From contig JAFUMP010000041.1 in assembly GCA_017482685.1 (NCBI GenBank), positions 1-48,633 of the forward strand: a DNA stretch of 48,633 bases. The letters run 5' to 3'. How positions within the stretch are numbered: position 1 is the first letter of the stretch; each line of letters opens with the position of its first letter. The translations under genes were made by a program, and so were the position numbers. Positions 48,515 to 48,633 of the stretch are shown here, piece after piece. The notes under the pieces are model-generated. The model saw only the letters and a program-made list of their open reading frames with translations. It made no database searches and was not told the DNA's origin. Source of the DNA: a bacterium. Its GTDB lineage: Bacteria > Cyanobacteriota > Vampirovibrionia > Gastranaerophilales > Gastranaerophilaceae.

Positions 48515-48633
48515 TTAATTGTGAATGCTATTTTTAGATTTTTATAATTATGCATTCAAAAACAAGATTTTAAACTTTAAAATACCTATCTTACTTAACT
48601 TATTATTCCCCGAAAACTTACTTATCTTTGCGC

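Noticed and set aside
48515..48633. Further gene at the right edge
   Set aside because: Only stop-rich AT sequence with a weak GAATGC/GCATTC inverted pair; nothing supportable.

Overview
The window is a compact, AT-rich bacterial chromosome segment using the standard code. Gene content points to a diderm, fermentative, probably anaerobic gut bacterium. It has TonB/ExbB/ExbD, LspA, a periplasmic HtrA-type protease, ROK sugar kinase, PPi-dependent phosphofructokinase, class II aldolase, a partial biotin route and the IscU-like/GGGtGRT pair of anaerobes. The style of many short orphan proteins (N-termini such as MGMAASQARLL, NISGYGNSYSISG, MNISAINNQSFQ) makes me think of Gastranaerophilales (Vampirovibrionia/'Melainabacteria', the non-photosynthetic sister group of Cyanobacteria). 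That placement is inference, not proof. No phage, integrase, CRISPR array, rRNA or complete insertion sequence was seen.

Layout. 1-3323 (-): oligopeptide/dipeptide ABC importer (binding lipoprotein, permease B, partial permease C). 3.4-7.4 kb: orphan genes (383 aa, 562 aa coiled coil, 120 aa). 7.6-9.5 kb: rpmE, a 566-bp non-coding element bounded by perfect 28-bp inverted repeats, and fba. 9.6-12.7 kb: an orphan operon whose long last gene is interrupted by an in-frame TAA. 12.8-17.8 kb: ndk, adk, mnmG, folK and a YhiN-like flavoprotein carrying two repeat insertions. 17.8-21.3 kb: small orphans and the IscU-like/GGGtGRT pair. 21.4-27.9 kb (-): M20 peptidase, two ExbD, a 101-bp tandem repeat, ExbB, TonB, two exported paralogues and a PDZ-less HtrA-like protease. 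28.0-34.1 kb: FliA/WhiG-type sigma factor, rluD, lspA, an exported orphan, rpsO, proS and tRNA-Leu(UAA). 34.3-38.8 kb: a His/Cys-rich membrane protein, a C_GCAxxG_C_C protein, CcdA plus thioredoxin, ROK kinase, and bioG-bioC. 38.8-48.6 kb: a soluble PAS histidine kinase, phosphoglucomutase/phosphomannomutase, an orphan sugar permease, PPi-PFK, ZupT, bioB, an SDR and more orphans.

The main discovery is regulatory. Four promoters match the sigma-28 (FliA/sigmaD) consensus, TAAAGTTT-N11-GCCG(A/T)nAn, with the exact 11-nt spacer. They precede the 383-aa gene (3405-3431), the 120-aa gene (7435-7409, -), the 94-aa/split-gene operon (9660-9686) and the 155-aa gene (48064-48038, -). All four drive proteins of unknown function and none is recognisably flagellar. 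The window itself encodes a FliA/WhiG-family sigma factor at 28.0 kb. I infer a sigma-28 regulon used for a non-flagellar programme of orphan, possibly secreted or surface, proteins.

A second regulatory pattern is that at least eight genes have a -10 box exactly 6 nt before the ATG and no Shine-Dalgarno sequence. This predicts leaderless mRNAs for dppA-like, mnmG, folK, the 192-aa gene at 27189, the 281-aa gene at 31084, the C_GCAxxG gene, bioG and the orphan permease. Most other genes have clear AGGAG-type sites.
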